Below are positions 33,825 to 44,418 of a DNA stretch of 64,000 nucleotides, one piece after another. The position numbers were made by a program, and so were the translations under genes. Source of the stretch: Muscardinus avellanarius. Taxonomy: Eukaryota; Chordata; Mammalia; Rodentia; Gliridae. Position 1 is the first letter of the stretch, and each line of letters starts with the position of its first letter. Below the pieces are notes generated by a model. The model had not been told where the DNA came from, did no database searches, and was given only the letters and a program-made list of their open reading frames with translations. The stretch covers positions 25,524,826 to 25,588,825 of the forward strand of contig OY726561.1 in NCBI GenBank assembly GCA_963383645.1, in the 5' to 3' direction.

Positions 33825-34198
33825 GAGAAATATCATAGAAAATAAAAAGTCACATGCTTTCCCTAATATGCAAAAACTATGAGGAAATGGGTAATAGGAG
33901 GAAATCTAGTTGAAGAAAGGGCCCTATGTAGGAGCAATTAAGGTGACCAATCAGAAAGGATGGGATGGGGAAAATGAAATCTCTTTAAAGCACATTATGT
34001 AGTTAAACAAATATATTGAAGTTAATTACTAAATCAAACATGGGATCGAGGGAGGGGGAAGGAATGGGATGGGGATTGGATAGAGGCTAATTAGATGATG
34101 TGTGCTTGTATATCCTCACAAGTCTTGTATTCCATTGAGATATTTGACTACAACGCACCAATAAAAATATATTTAAAAAAATAAATGAATAAATAAAT
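33825..34198 (+). mobile_element. L1 3'UTR forming the tail of the composite element
   Basis: CATGCTTTCCCTAATATGC, GGGTAATAGGAGGAAATCTA, AAGTTAATTACTAAATCAAA, a G-rich purine tract, GACTACAACGCACCAATAAA and an A-rich tail match other L1 3' ends in the window (9440-9768, 49060-49380). Confidence 0.85.
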
Positions 34199-34205
34199 AG
34201 ACTAA
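34199..34205 (+). repeat. Inner target-site duplication of composite element, right copy
   Basis: AGACTAA, followed by the SINE linker and ID half. Confidence 0.75.
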
Positions 34206-34286
34206 CAAAGAGGGCTGGGGTGTTTCTTGGAGGTAAAATGCCCCTGAGTTCCACCCCTTGTACTGCAAAATAAATAAATGAATGAA

Positions 34287-34321
<35 letters not shown>

Positions 34322-34701
34322 ACTGATTGTCAGAAGATCTTGTTTGGTGATACAGTAGTGAAAACCTTGTTCTAGGCGGAAAGAATCCTTGCTTGTTTAC
34401 ACGGAAAAGAATGAAATATTTTATCTGTATCACTAATATTCTTTTAAACTTAGGAAGGAATATGATAGCCAAGACTTCAAGGCCAAAAGTAGCACTGTCC
34501 CACAAAATATTAAATATAATCACAGTGCCTTAATATAATTTAATAATTCCAGGGTATTCTCTATAGACATGACTTGTATAAAAGGTTAAATAAAATATGT
34601 AAAAGTCTGTAAATATATATTTTAAATGAAATACTTAACTGATTTAAGTTAACATTATAATGATATAATTATTGGCTTTATAATTGATTATTGGTTGTTC
34701 A

Positions 34702-34736
34702 CATATATACATGTATATGTGTATGTATATATATAT

Positions 34737-34780
<44 letters not shown>
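34702..34780. repeat. AT-rich microsatellite (ACAT/TA)
   Basis: ATACATG-type units pass into an uninterrupted (AT)n run. Confidence 0.9.
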
Positions 34781-34782
<2 letters not shown>

Positions 34783-34987
34783 CTTTTCTAGCTAATCATT
34801 ATAATGATAATAAAATGTTAATAAGTTACACATTACTACAGTCTAAATTCCACTTGGATAAATAAAGTTTTTTCATATCACTTTAGAAGCGATGAAGACT
34901 GGGATAGATTACAGTTTTTTTTTTTTCTCTTTCCTACATATAGTTGGGCCTTGGGTAACATTTATTTAATAATCCTTCAAGGATTCT

Positions 34988-35197
34988 TTTTTCTTTTTGT
35001 GGTGTTGGGAATAAAATTCAGAGGCATTCTACCTCCGAGCTATACCACCAGCCCTGTTTTTTTATTCTTTATTTTGAGAAAGGGCCTCACTAAGTTTTGA
35101 AGGGCCTAAGTAGCTGAGGCTGGCTGTGAAACTGCAATTTTCCTGTCTTTGCTCCCAAGCAAAGGGGATTACAAGCATGTGCCACCACACCCAGCTC
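34988..35197 (-). mobile_element. B1-dID-type SINE
   Basis: Reversed ID half (GGAATAAAATTCAGAGGCAT, CCTCCGAGCTATACC) and reversed B1 half (GCCTCACTAAGTTTTGAAGG..GTGCCACCACACCCAGCTC). A (CT)n run (35202-35240) follows at its B1 end. Confidence 0.85.
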
Positions 35198-35199
35198 AA

Positions 35200-35201
<2 letters not shown>

Positions 35202-35240
<39 letters not shown>
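35202..35240. repeat. (CT)n microsatellite
   Basis: An uninterrupted CT run between two SINE pieces. Confidence 0.95.
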
Positions 35241-35244
<4 letters not shown>

Positions 35245-35267
35245 TCTCCCTGTCTTTCTCTTTCTCT

Positions 35268-35335
35268 CTGAAGTATTGGGAATGGAACCCAGAAGCATTG
35301 TAACTCCGAGCTACACTCCCAGGCCCATTTTTTAG
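35268..35335 (-). mobile_element. ID-like half of a dimeric SINE
   Basis: GTATTGGGAATGGAACCCAG and ACTCCGAGCTACACTCCCAG are the reversed ID half. The B1 half is missing and replaced by simple repeats. Confidence 0.75.

Positions 35336-35425
<90 letters not shown>
35336..35425. repeat. (CT)n then (AT)n compound microsatellite
   Basis: About 55 bp of CT followed by about 35 bp of AT, abutting the L1 3' end. Confidence 0.95.
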
Positions 35426-35429
<4 letters not shown>

Positions 35430-36632
35430 AATTTATTTTTTTTATTTTTATTTTTATGTGGATCACAGAAAATGGCATATATTCCAACTGTGCTTGGTGC
35501 CCTCTCCCCATCTACTTCCCCCTCCCCCCTCCCAACAATGAGTGTCCAGGTTAACTGTGCTATATTCATATTTTTACACATATTCAGTTGTAGCTCCTCC
35601 ATTAATCAACTTCAGCCTTCTTCCTCTCCTACCCTTCAATTTCAGCTTTGCTAAGGTTTCCCCTCCATTATCTGGAGTCCCTCTGGTATTCCTAACAGTC
35701 CATAGTTTGGGCATATTGGAGAAAATAAATATCTCTTTCTATGCTTGGCTGATCTCACATAACATAATATTCTCCAGGTCCTTCCATCATTGTGCAAATG
35801 ACATAATTTTGTTCTTATTTATAGCTGAGTAGAATTCCATTGTGTGTATTTCCCATAATTTTGCAATCCATTCATCTGTTGATGGAGACCTAGGTTGCTT
35901 TCATATTTTGGCTATCAAAAATCGTGCTGCTATGAATATGGGTATGCATATGTTACTCTAGTTCTCTGATTTCAAACCCTTTGAAAAAAGACCCTGGAGT
36001 GGTATAGATGGATCATATGGTGGATACATTTCCAGTTTTTTAAGAAATGTCCACACTGTTTCCATAGTGTCTGAATAGTTTGTACTCTCACCAACAGTGT
36101 AAAAGAGTTCCTCTTTCCCCACATCCTTGCCAGCATTTGTTGTTATTTTATTTCTTTATGCTTGACACTCTGATTGGTGTTGCCCATTGACACTTGATTG
36201 GTGTTAGATAGAATCTCACCAGTTTTGATTTGCATATTTCTGATGGGTAATAATGTAGAACATCTTTTCATGTATCTATTGGCCCTTTGTATCTCTTTTT
36301 TGTGAAGTGTCTATTCAGTTCTGTTGCCCGTTTTTTGATTAGGTTATTTGTTTTGCTAGTGTAGAGTCTTTTGAGCTCTTTGTATATTCTGGATATTAGC
36401 TTTCTACCAAAGTGGTGGCTGGTAAAGATCTTCTCCCATTCTCTAGGCTTTCTCTTTAGGTTCTTGATGGTTTCCTTTGATGAGAAGAAACTTTGTAATT
36501 TGATGCCATCCCACTTGTTAATGCTTTGCTTTAATTTTCTGTGCTTTGGAGGTCTTGTTGAGAAAGTTACTGCCTGTGCCTAAATGTTGTAGTGTTGGGC
36601 CTATGCCCTCCTCTAATAACTTCACAGTCTAT
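35430..36632 (-). mobile_element. 5'-truncated L1, ORF2 C-terminal half, alternative 3'UTR
   Basis: The antisense copy starts with T-rich tail and TTTTATGTGGATCACAGAAAA, GCTTGGTGCCCTCTCC. It then carries about 1.1 kb of reversed ORF2, through CATCTGTTGATGGAGACC and GGTCTTGTTGAGAAAGTTAC, to about 36632. Frames are broken. The 3'UTR type matches 28165-28717 and 40580-40815. Confidence 0.8.
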
Positions 36633-36649
36633 ATTATAGTTTTGTCCAT

Positions 36650-38865
36650 TATACTAGCAGTTAATCGAATAGTCAATAAATATGTAATTAACCTACCAAA
36701 TCTGCAATTTAGAATACTCTACCTTTTTCATTGGACCTTATTCACTGGTACTTAAAATTATGCTACTCCTGAGTCAGCAGTACACAGCTTATTGTCTGGG
36801 GAAATGTGCAATAATTAATGATCTGTTTAGAAGCTCTAAAGCTTTAGAATTCAAAAAATAAAACTATAAAATAAATGAGCATTGTTATTTACCATACAGA
36901 AAGTCGTTTTTTTTTTTTAATTCTTTCCTGCACCTATTTAGAGACCTTGAACAAAAAGAAGCAGTTCAGTACTACAAAGCAGATGATCTTGGCCCTCATA
37001 ATTAGTCCTATTATTTTTAATTTTGGAAAATTATGATAGATTTATTTATTTCACATTTTTTAATAAAAATTTGGCTCATTTATTCAGGAACTTGATTAAG
37101 GGGCCTGTTCCAATAAAAATATTTAAGACGGATATTGCTTTAATCATTTAAGAGATAAGAAGCAGTAAAATATATTTCTGATATTCAAATCTTATGAGAT
37201 AGGTAAAAAGAGTAAGTTACTGGAAAAAATATAAACAATTTATTACATGGGAAAATTCATTGCTTCATCCACTATTACTCATATAATTTCATCAATTTGT
37301 TTCAAAGTAATTTTTCAAGATTTAAGATTAATGACACTTTTTTCTAACAATATGGATAGTTTTAATCCCTGAACCATGAATTATAAGAAATTACATAATA
37401 TTTAAGAAACAGAAATGGTTGAAACCAAGTTTGTCTAGCTGAATAAAGTCATAAAATTTAACAGCAAGGTATTTTTAAAAATTTATTGATTTAAACTTGA
37501 CTTCAACTTTTATTTATTTGAACTTTATTTGGATAGCCTCCATTGTTTCCCTTGGTGACTCTCTGGACTTCTGACAAGTGAATGATTAAATAGAAATGCT
37601 GATATTAAATCACAATACATGATCTTAAAAAAATTAGTAATTTATTTTCTTTGTTTTGTAGTAGTCATTTTAAAGGTTTTATTAATAAAATCTTCCAGCT
37701 ACCAGATTCATTAATAACAAAGTATAGGAAATGACTTATGTGTTAATAATAGACTTTTATTATCCAACCAAATAAGCATACTTAACTCTGAATAATCTCA
37801 CTTTTTCTTATCTTCAAATGATGCAAAAATAAGTAATTCAAATACTATGATTGTTTCTCAAATGCCATCATTGATATTAATACAACTCTTAAAATTGTAG
37901 TAAATCTTGGTTAATATTTTTGCTGCCATATTAGTAAAATATAATCATTCTCTAAATCTGACCTTTTCTTCATTCCAGGCTATAATATAACTCTCAATGC
38001 AATTAAATTAAAATAAATCTATAATGTACTTTCTTACTCAACTCCACATAATTATTAGTTTCTATCAAATAGAAAACTGAATCCAAATAAATCACTTTAT
38101 ACTATTTTATTATAGTATTATGGATTTCTGAAGAAGCTATTACATTAAAACAAAATCTAGTTATAAACTCCCATATTTGCTTTTATTATTCATAAAATTT
38201 TCAATTAATTTTATTGCAGCTCCATTATATAGTTCAAATTATTTTTTGGCTGTGTTATAATAATTTTGATTGAAAAATTAACTTACCAAAGTTTTCATAA
38301 AAACTTTAAATAATCAAATCCCAGAAAACCTGCAAAAATTCCTTAGAGAATTTAAAGGGATGTTTAAAAGATGATATCCTAAAATGCTATAAACCAGAAC
38401 TCAGATGTTAATATTTTTATAAATAAGAATCATTAAGTGCATTTTTATTAAAATAATATATTTACCATACTATTCATACTTATCTTTTGACATTAACAAA
38501 AGCAAAAATTAAACATACATATAAAATAAACACTGATGACTATTTACAAAAATGATTGTTTACTTAATCTTCTATTTCTAGATTAGCATAATCTATCTTC
38601 AAGTATGGCAATATATATATATATATAATATTATATATATTATATATATAATACTTGTAACCTATTATAACTCAAATATTTGTGAAAATCTTACACTTGA
38701 TTTTGTAACTGTCATTTCCACAAATGCTTACTTTAAGGTAATAAACACTGAGGCAGAAATAAAAAGACTTTACCTCTCTCTTTTGTTCTGTTATTTATTG
38801 GTTTACCTGATTGTGAAATAAATTATTTACAGGACCTGTCATAAAATAAGAGCTAAAAATGTTAA
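36650..38865. other. Long AT-rich stretch, no gene seen
   Basis: No recognisable repeat except a short TA run (38611-38655). No exon-like signal. Confidence 0.4.
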
Positions 38866-40995
38866 TTCAAGCTTCATGTGGTGGCACAATATTGTAATCA
38901 TAGTACTTGAAAGGTTGAGATAGAGGTCTTTTATGTCCTTGGTTAAATTTATTCCTAAGTATTTCATTGGTTTTGAGGTCATAGTGAATGGAATTGTTTT
39001 CTTTATTTCTTTCATTTTGGATTCATTGTTGGAATATAAAAAAGCAACAGATGTAAAAGACCTCTACAGTGAAAACTATAAAACACTAAAGAACAAAATT
39101 GAAGAAGACCTTGGAAGATGGAAAGATCTTCCTTGCTCATGGATAGGAAGAATAAATATCATCAAAATGGCCATTGTGCCAAAAGTGATCTTCTGATTCA
39201 ATACAATTCATATAAAAATACCAATGACATTCTTTATAGACCTAGAAAAATCAGTCATGAATTTTATATGAAGAAAGAAGAGACCCAGAATAGCCAAACA
39301 ATCCTCAGCAATAAAAACTATGTAGGTGGCATCACAATCCCTGACTTCAAATTATACCATAGAGCAATATAGTAAAAACAGCATGGTATTGGCACAACAA
39401 CAGGCACACACACCAGAGGAACAGAAAAGAAGATACAAAAACAATCCCACACACCTATAGTCAATTAATCTTTGACAAAAGGGCCAAATTCATATGCTGG
39501 AGAAAAGAAAGCCTTTTCAACAAATGGTACTGGGAAAACTGGCTATCCATTTGTAGAAAGATGGAACTAAGTCCTTATCTCTCACTGTGCACAGAAATCT
39601 ACTTGAGATGGATCAAAGACATAAAAGTTAGACTAGAGACTGTAAAGTCATTGGAGGAGGGAATAGGCTCAATACTAAAACATATAAGCACAGGCAATAA
39701 CTTTTTCAACAAGACCTTCAAAGTTCAGGAAAATTAAAGCAAAGCATTAACAAGTGGGATGGCATCAAATTAAAAAGTATTTTCTCATCAAAGGAAACCA
39801 TCAAGAACCTAAAGAGAAAGCCTAGAGAATGGGAGAAGATCTTTACCAGCCACCACTTTGGTAGAGGGCTAATATCCAGAATACAGAAAGAGCTCAAAAG
39901 ACCCTACGCTAGCAAAACAAATAACCCAATCAAGAAATGGGCAACTGCACTGAATAGACACTTCACAAAAGAAGAGATACAAAGGGCCAATAGATACATA
40001 AAAAGATGTTCAATGTCCTTAGCCATTAGGGTGATGCAAATCAAAACTCTGCTGAGAATCCATCTTACACCGATCAGAGTGCCAAGCATAAAGAAATCAA
40101 ATAACAACAAAAGTTGGTGAGGGAAAAGAAACTCTTTTACACTGTTAGTGGGAGTGCAAACTATTTAGGTGCTATGGAGATCAGTGTGGAGATTTTTTAG
40201 AAAACTGAATATAGATCCACCATATGATCCAGCTCTACCACTCCTGGGTATTTGTCCAAAGGGGTTGAAATCAGAGAACTACAGCAACATATGCATACCT
40301 ATGTTCATAGCAGCACAATTCTTCATAGCCAAAATATGGAACCAACCTAGGTCTCTATCAACAGATGAATGGATTGCAAAATTATGGGAAATACACACAA
40401 TGGAATTTTACTCAGTTATAAAGAAGAATAAAATTATGTCATTTGCAAGAAGATGGAAAGACTTGGAGAACATTATATTAAGTGAGATCAGCCAAGCACA
40501 GAAAGAGACATATGTTTTCTCCAATATGTTCAATCTAGGGAGCATTGGGGATATCAGGGGGACTCCATAATGGAGTGTAAACCTCAGCAAAGCTGAAATG
40601 GAAAGGTAGGAAATGATGAAGGCTTAGGCTGATAAATGAAGTAACTACTTTCTAATATGTGTAAAAATATGAATGTAGCATAGTTAACCTGGATACTCAT
40701 TGTTGGGAGGAAGGCAAAGGGAAGTAGGGGGGAAGAAGGCACCAAGCATAATTGTCAATTTCAATATGATTTACATAAAAATGAAATAAATAAAAGTAAA
40801 TAAAACAAAAAAACACCAAAATTTTAAAAAAGAAAGGCTGGAATAGGATTGCAGTTTTGCAGGCAGCCTCAGCTGCTTTGTGAGGCCCTACACAACATAG
40901 TGAGATCCTGTTTCAAAATAAAAAGAATAAAAAATTGTGCTGGGGGTGTAGCCCAGAGGTAGAATGCTCCTAGGTTCAATCTCCATTTCTACACC
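38866..40995 (+). mobile_element. B1-dID SINE split by an inverted L1
   Basis: The first SINE piece is about 38866-38923 (GCTTCATGTGGTGGCACAAT..GAAAGGTTGAGATAG). The second is about 40832-40995 (GGATTGCAGTTTTGCAGGCA..ID half GGGGGTGTAGCCCAGAGG). The split falls in the middle of the B1 half. GAAAGG(T/C)TG...ATAG appears on both sides of the L1 with a few differences and is the probable decayed duplication. Confidence 0.75.
38924..40825 (+). mobile_element. 5'-inverted L1 inserted in a SINE, alternative 3'UTR
   Basis: 38924-39036 is antisense ORF2 (GGTTAAATTTATTCCTAAGT, GTGAATGGAATTGTTTTC). From 39037 the sequence is sense ORF2 (GACCTCTACAGTGAAAACTA) running to the C-terminus. Residual frames at 39118-39372 and 40169-40570 show ORF2 text such as YDPALPLLGICPKG. 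It ends in the GGCACCAAGCATAATTG..TTACATAAAAATG 3'UTR type and an A-rich tail. This is a second twin-priming product. Confidence 0.8.
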
Positions 40996-41051
40996 AAAAA
41001 CTATGTTAAGTTAAAATGTCCATTTGGCTAAAGCAGACAAATAGTGCAGAA

Positions 41052-41222
41052 AAAAAGTAAGATAGACAGGAAGATTGTGGTTTGTAAACAGCCTCAGCTA
41101 CTACTTAATAAGTCCCTTCGCAACTCAATGAAGATCTGTTTCAAAATAAAGAAAAAAAAAATAGGGCTGAGGGTATAGCTTGATGGTAGAATGCCCCTGG
41201 GTTCCATCCCCAGTGCCTCCAC
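41052..41222 (+). mobile_element. Truncated B1-dID-type SINE
   Basis: The B1 half lacks its 5' part (begins near GACAGGAAGATTGTGG). The ID half is GGGCTGAGGGTATAGCTTGA..CCCCTGGGTTCCATCCCCAG. Confidence 0.75.
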
Positions 41223-41329
41223 CTAAAAGAGAGAAAGTTGACTGAAAGAGGGACTTTGGCACCTGAAGATTTTAGTATAAATTAGATGATGCTGGAACAA
41301 ATATCTCCTAGATATGAAGGGAAAACTAT

Positions 41330-41632
41330 TAGTTTTCTGTGCTGCATAGTAAATTACACAAATTTAGCAGGTTAAAACAGCACACATGTATTTCTTACCT
41401 CACAATTTCTGTATGGTAAAGTCTGATTATTGTCTAGCTGGGTTCTCTGGCTTAGGAGGCTCAATAGGCTAATAATAATGGGCTGTGGCTATTGTATCCT
41501 CAGATACTGTATTAGAAAATAATCTGTTTCCAAGATCTTCATGTTGTTGGCAAAGTCCATCTCTTTGTGAATGTTGCACTGAGCTGTATAATTTCTTGAT
41601 ACTTGGTATCCCTGAACTACCATCCAAGTGCT
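41330..41632 (-). mobile_element. MaLR-like LTR remnant, antisense
   Basis: ATTAGTTTTCTGTGCTGCAT, GGTTAAAACAGCACACATGT, TTCTTACCTCACAATTTCTG is the reversed end of an MLT1-type LTR. It is strongly diverged. Confidence 0.5.
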
Positions 41633-41787
41633 AACTTACTACATGGTTTTCCTTCTAAGCCCTCACACCTTATTTAGATTTCTTCTTCAAAACCAGAAAG
41701 AGAATGCTATAGTGATTTTTTGGTTTGTTTTTATGGTTTTTTTTTTTCTTATTGTTGTTAGCACTACTCACAAGAGACATTATAAAA

Positions 41788-42252
41788 CAACCAACCAACC
41801 TGTTGTTTGTCAGCAGATAAATGAATAAAGAAAATGTTTTATATGCACACAGTGTTTTATTCAGCCCAAAAAAGTATATCATCTGCAGGAAAATAGATGG
41901 AACTAGGGAACATTATGCTGCGTGATACTCATAAAATCCAAGGGCTACGTGTTTGATATGGGGAAAGGGAAAGCTCTTTAATAAGCTAGAGGGAAAATAG
42001 GAAAAAAAAAAAAACAATTTCAGGAGAAAAGGAGAGATTAGAATAGGAGAGTGGAGGAGGGATGAAAGAAAGAGAAAAATAGGATTGAGGAAGAAAACAA
42101 ACCAAATAATGTTATATTTGTTTATAAATGCGTCACTACCAACACCACTGACATGTATGGAGATTTCTGTGTGCATCCACTACTTAATGTTTTGCTTTGA
42201 ATCTCAATACAGTGTAGAACTATAATGCACCAATATAAATTTTAAAAATAAC
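41788..42252 (+). mobile_element. 5'-truncated L1, old
   Basis: GTCAGCAGATAAATGAATAA, GGAAAATAGATGGAACTAGG and GAACATTATGCTG are ORF2 3' text. A purine-rich 3'UTR and AACTATAATGCACCAATA terminate it. Confidence 0.7.
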
Positions 42253-42659
42253 AGAAATAGGAGATGCTTACCTCAAGAGATGCATATTCTCTTAAGAACT
42301 TTAACCTGATTAAATCAAGCAAACCCAGGATAATCTTTATTTCATTAACTGAAATAAATTTATTTGAGATCTTAATTACATCTACAAATCCTTTACCATT
42401 ACCACATCCTATTGAAGAGAGGCATATTGCAAGAGAAGAGTATACAAGATAGAAATATCATGGATTGGAAATATTTGGGGTCTCTCAATGCTCTCAATGA
42501 CTGTTACCAAAAATGGAATTGTTATAAAGACCAGAAGATGGCCGATTTATTCATGTTTACATATAAAAAGAGAAATCTCCAAGAAACTTCAGAAGCCAAG
42601 GCAGAAAAATCACATTTTAGAGGACAGTCTTGGCAATTTAGAAATATTCTATTTAAAAA

Positions 42660-42713
42660 TAAAAGCTGAGGATGCGGCTCAGTGGTAGAGGACCCCTAGA
42701 TCACTCTCCAGCA

Positions 42714-42714
<1 letters not shown>
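42660..42714 (+). mobile_element. Solitary ID-like element
   Basis: AGCTGAGGATGCGGCTCAGT..CTCTCCAGCACCACAC is an ID-like monomer with no B1 half. It runs into (CA)n. Confidence 0.7.

Positions 42715-42748
<34 letters not shown>
42715..42748. repeat. (CA)n microsatellite at an ID tail
   Basis: The CA run begins within the CACCACACA end of the ID element. Confidence 0.95.
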
Positions 42749-42752
<4 letters not shown>

Positions 42753-42784
42753 AAAGACATTCAATGAGGCTAAAGCACTTTTAA

Positions 42785-43115
42785 AAAAATTTTATTGGTG
42801 CATTGTAGACATACATCTTATTGGAATACAAGATGATAGAGGCATACATGCATACATCACCCGATTACCCCTTATCCAATTCCCACCCCATTTCATTTCC
42901 TTTACCTTTTTATCATGTTTGGCTTAGTGATTGATCTTGATATGTTTGTTAACATATATCAGGTACATTAGGGAATTTTCCTCTCTTTTCCTCCCATCCC
43001 CCTTAGTAGGTCACCTTATTTGCTCATCTATATTTATCTCCTTTTTCATCTAGAGTTCCTCCTATGACACATTTTTTTCTTAGATTTCTGCATATTAGGG
43101 AGAGCATCTGATTTT
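42785..43115 (-). mobile_element. 5'-truncated L1 3' end, antisense
   Basis: TTTTATTGGTGCATTGTAGA, a pyrimidine-rich tract, TGTTTGGCTTAGTGATTGAT, then reversed ORF2 end (TTAGATTTCTGCATATTAGG). Standard GTGCACCAATAAA 3'UTR type. Confidence 0.75.
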
Positions 43116-43149
43116 TAAGTAGAATAAAACAAATGCTAATTTACAATGA

Positions 43150-43345
43150 TAATTAAGTCAGGGAATGGTGTTGCATATCTGTGACCCCAGTACCTGAGAG
43201 GCTGTGAGAAGAAGGTAGGTTAGAGGCCATTCTCACCAACTTACTGAGAACTTATTTCAAAATTTAAAAAAAACGTAACATGGTTAGAGTCATAGCTCAA
43301 AGGTAGAAAGTACTTGTGTTCAATTTCTAGAACCTCTCCACCTAA
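43150..43345 (+). mobile_element. Old B1-dID-type SINE
   Basis: GTCAGGGAATGGTGTTGCAT, CCCCAGTACCTGAGAGGCTG, ACTTACTGAGAACTTATTTC, ID half GTTAGAGTCATAGCTCAAAG. Highly diverged. Confidence 0.65.
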
Positions 43346-43917
43346 AAAATCACAATTGCTAACAGAACACTGACAATAGAAAATAGCAAGATAGGTTTGT
43401 ATTAGGGTTCTTTTCCTCAATTTTATAGCCTCTAAGTTCAATTCCCTATTAGTTTTCTAAGAAATGAAGTGAGGGTGTTGGGCTGGGCAAGCAGGTTGCT
43501 CCAGGTAGATTCCCATGGGTAAGTCTTAGTTAGATTCTTTCATGAATCTCTTCTATTTTTCCCAAAATTTTCAGCTCAACATAAATACAGTGGCTCTTAA
43601 CCTTTTTCTTTAGAAGTAATATTCCTTCCATACAAAAAACAGCTAAGGACAAATAAACCTACTTGCAGCAGCTCCTCCCTGTACTACTCTAACTCTAAAC
43701 AAAAATGGTTTATTATGTTCTACTGAGTGAATAAAGTATTCTAATAAATTAAATTTTAGCATAATTTAATATTTTTAAAAGCCAACATAGTTTGAAACAT
43801 TTTTTACTAAATTAAAAAAATCTGAAAACATTAAAAATAAAAAAAGAATTTTCAAACCTTTTCTTAAATTGAAAATCAATCACAGGGTATATCTTCAGAA
43901 TGGCAGGACAACATTTC

Positions 43918-43918
<1 letters not shown>

Positions 43919-43961
<43 letters not shown>
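43919..43961. repeat. (TG)n microsatellite at a SINE tail
   Basis: The TG run replaces or extends the tail of the minus-strand SINE at 43962-44152. Confidence 0.95.
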
Positions 43962-43965
<4 letters not shown>

Positions 43966-44152
43966 GGGGTGGAACCCAGGGGCTTTCCTATCTCCATGTT
44001 ATACTCCCAGACCTATTTTTTATATTTTATTTGGAAAGAGGGTCTCACTAAGTTGCTGAGAGCCTCACTAAGTAGCTAAGGCTGGCTTCGGATCCTCCTG
44101 TCTCAGCCTCCCACATGCTGGGATTACAAGTGTGCACCACCATGTCTGGCTC
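43962..44152 (-). mobile_element. B1-dID-type SINE, intermediate subfamily
   Basis: Reversed ID half (GGGTGGAACCCAGGGGCTTT, ACTCCCAGACC) and reversed B1 half (GTCTCACTAAGTTGCTGAGA..TGTGCACCACCATGTCTGGC). Confidence 0.85.
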
Positions 44153-44418
44153 ATTTTTGAGCCAAAGGTTATTAATTTCTAAAATTCCTTAAGGGTCAGG
44201 CAGGCTAGCAGTCAGCAGCCATCTTCTCCTTTAAGAGGTTTTAGACCACAGCAGGGTTTATCTAATTCCTAGTTCCTATCTGTAGCTTATAAGAACTGGT
44301 AAGAAAGTGGCCTAATTGTTTGCCAGAGCCAGCCTGCAAAAGTACGGGTTCTGAAGAGAGGCATGAGGATGAAGAATTCAACTCTTAAGAATTTGATTCT
44401 CAGATTATTTAATTCTAA

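Larger units (their letters stand above)
32845..34198 (+). mobile_element. Composite non-autonomous retrotransposon: leader + 50-bp VNTR + L1 3' end
   Basis: A 1,354-bp insertion bounded by AGACTAA duplications. It starts GATGGCAGCC, reminiscent of the 5' start of L1 promoters. It then has about 250 bp of leader (32845-33100), fourteen 50-bp GC-rich tandem units (33101-33800), L1 3'UTR (about 33825-34165) and an A-rich tail. It carries no ORF1 or ORF2. Part of the leader (32968-33010) faintly resembles a B1/Alu start (CTGGGTGTGGTGG..CCCAGCA). The layout parallels primate SVA and LAVA elements, which are mobilised by L1. The alternative is an internally deleted L1 whose 5'UTR contains the tandem array. 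Confidence 0.7.
32702..34319 (+). mobile_element. Older B1-dID SINE split in two by a nested insertion
   Basis: The B1 half is 32702-32844 (GTTGAGCCAAG..GAGACCCTGTTTCAGAAATA). The ID half is about 34206-34270 (GGGCTGGGGTGTTTCTTGGA..CCACCCCTTGTACTGC), then an (AAAT)n tail. AAACTGATTGT at 32691-32701 is repeated exactly at 34320-34330. This shows that the two halves are one SINE and that the 1.35 kb between them came later. Confidence 0.85.

Noticed and set aside
43586..43625. CAGTGGCTCTTAACC, resembling the end of a hAT-type DNA transposon
   Set aside because: Too short and unsupported by a second inverted terminus.
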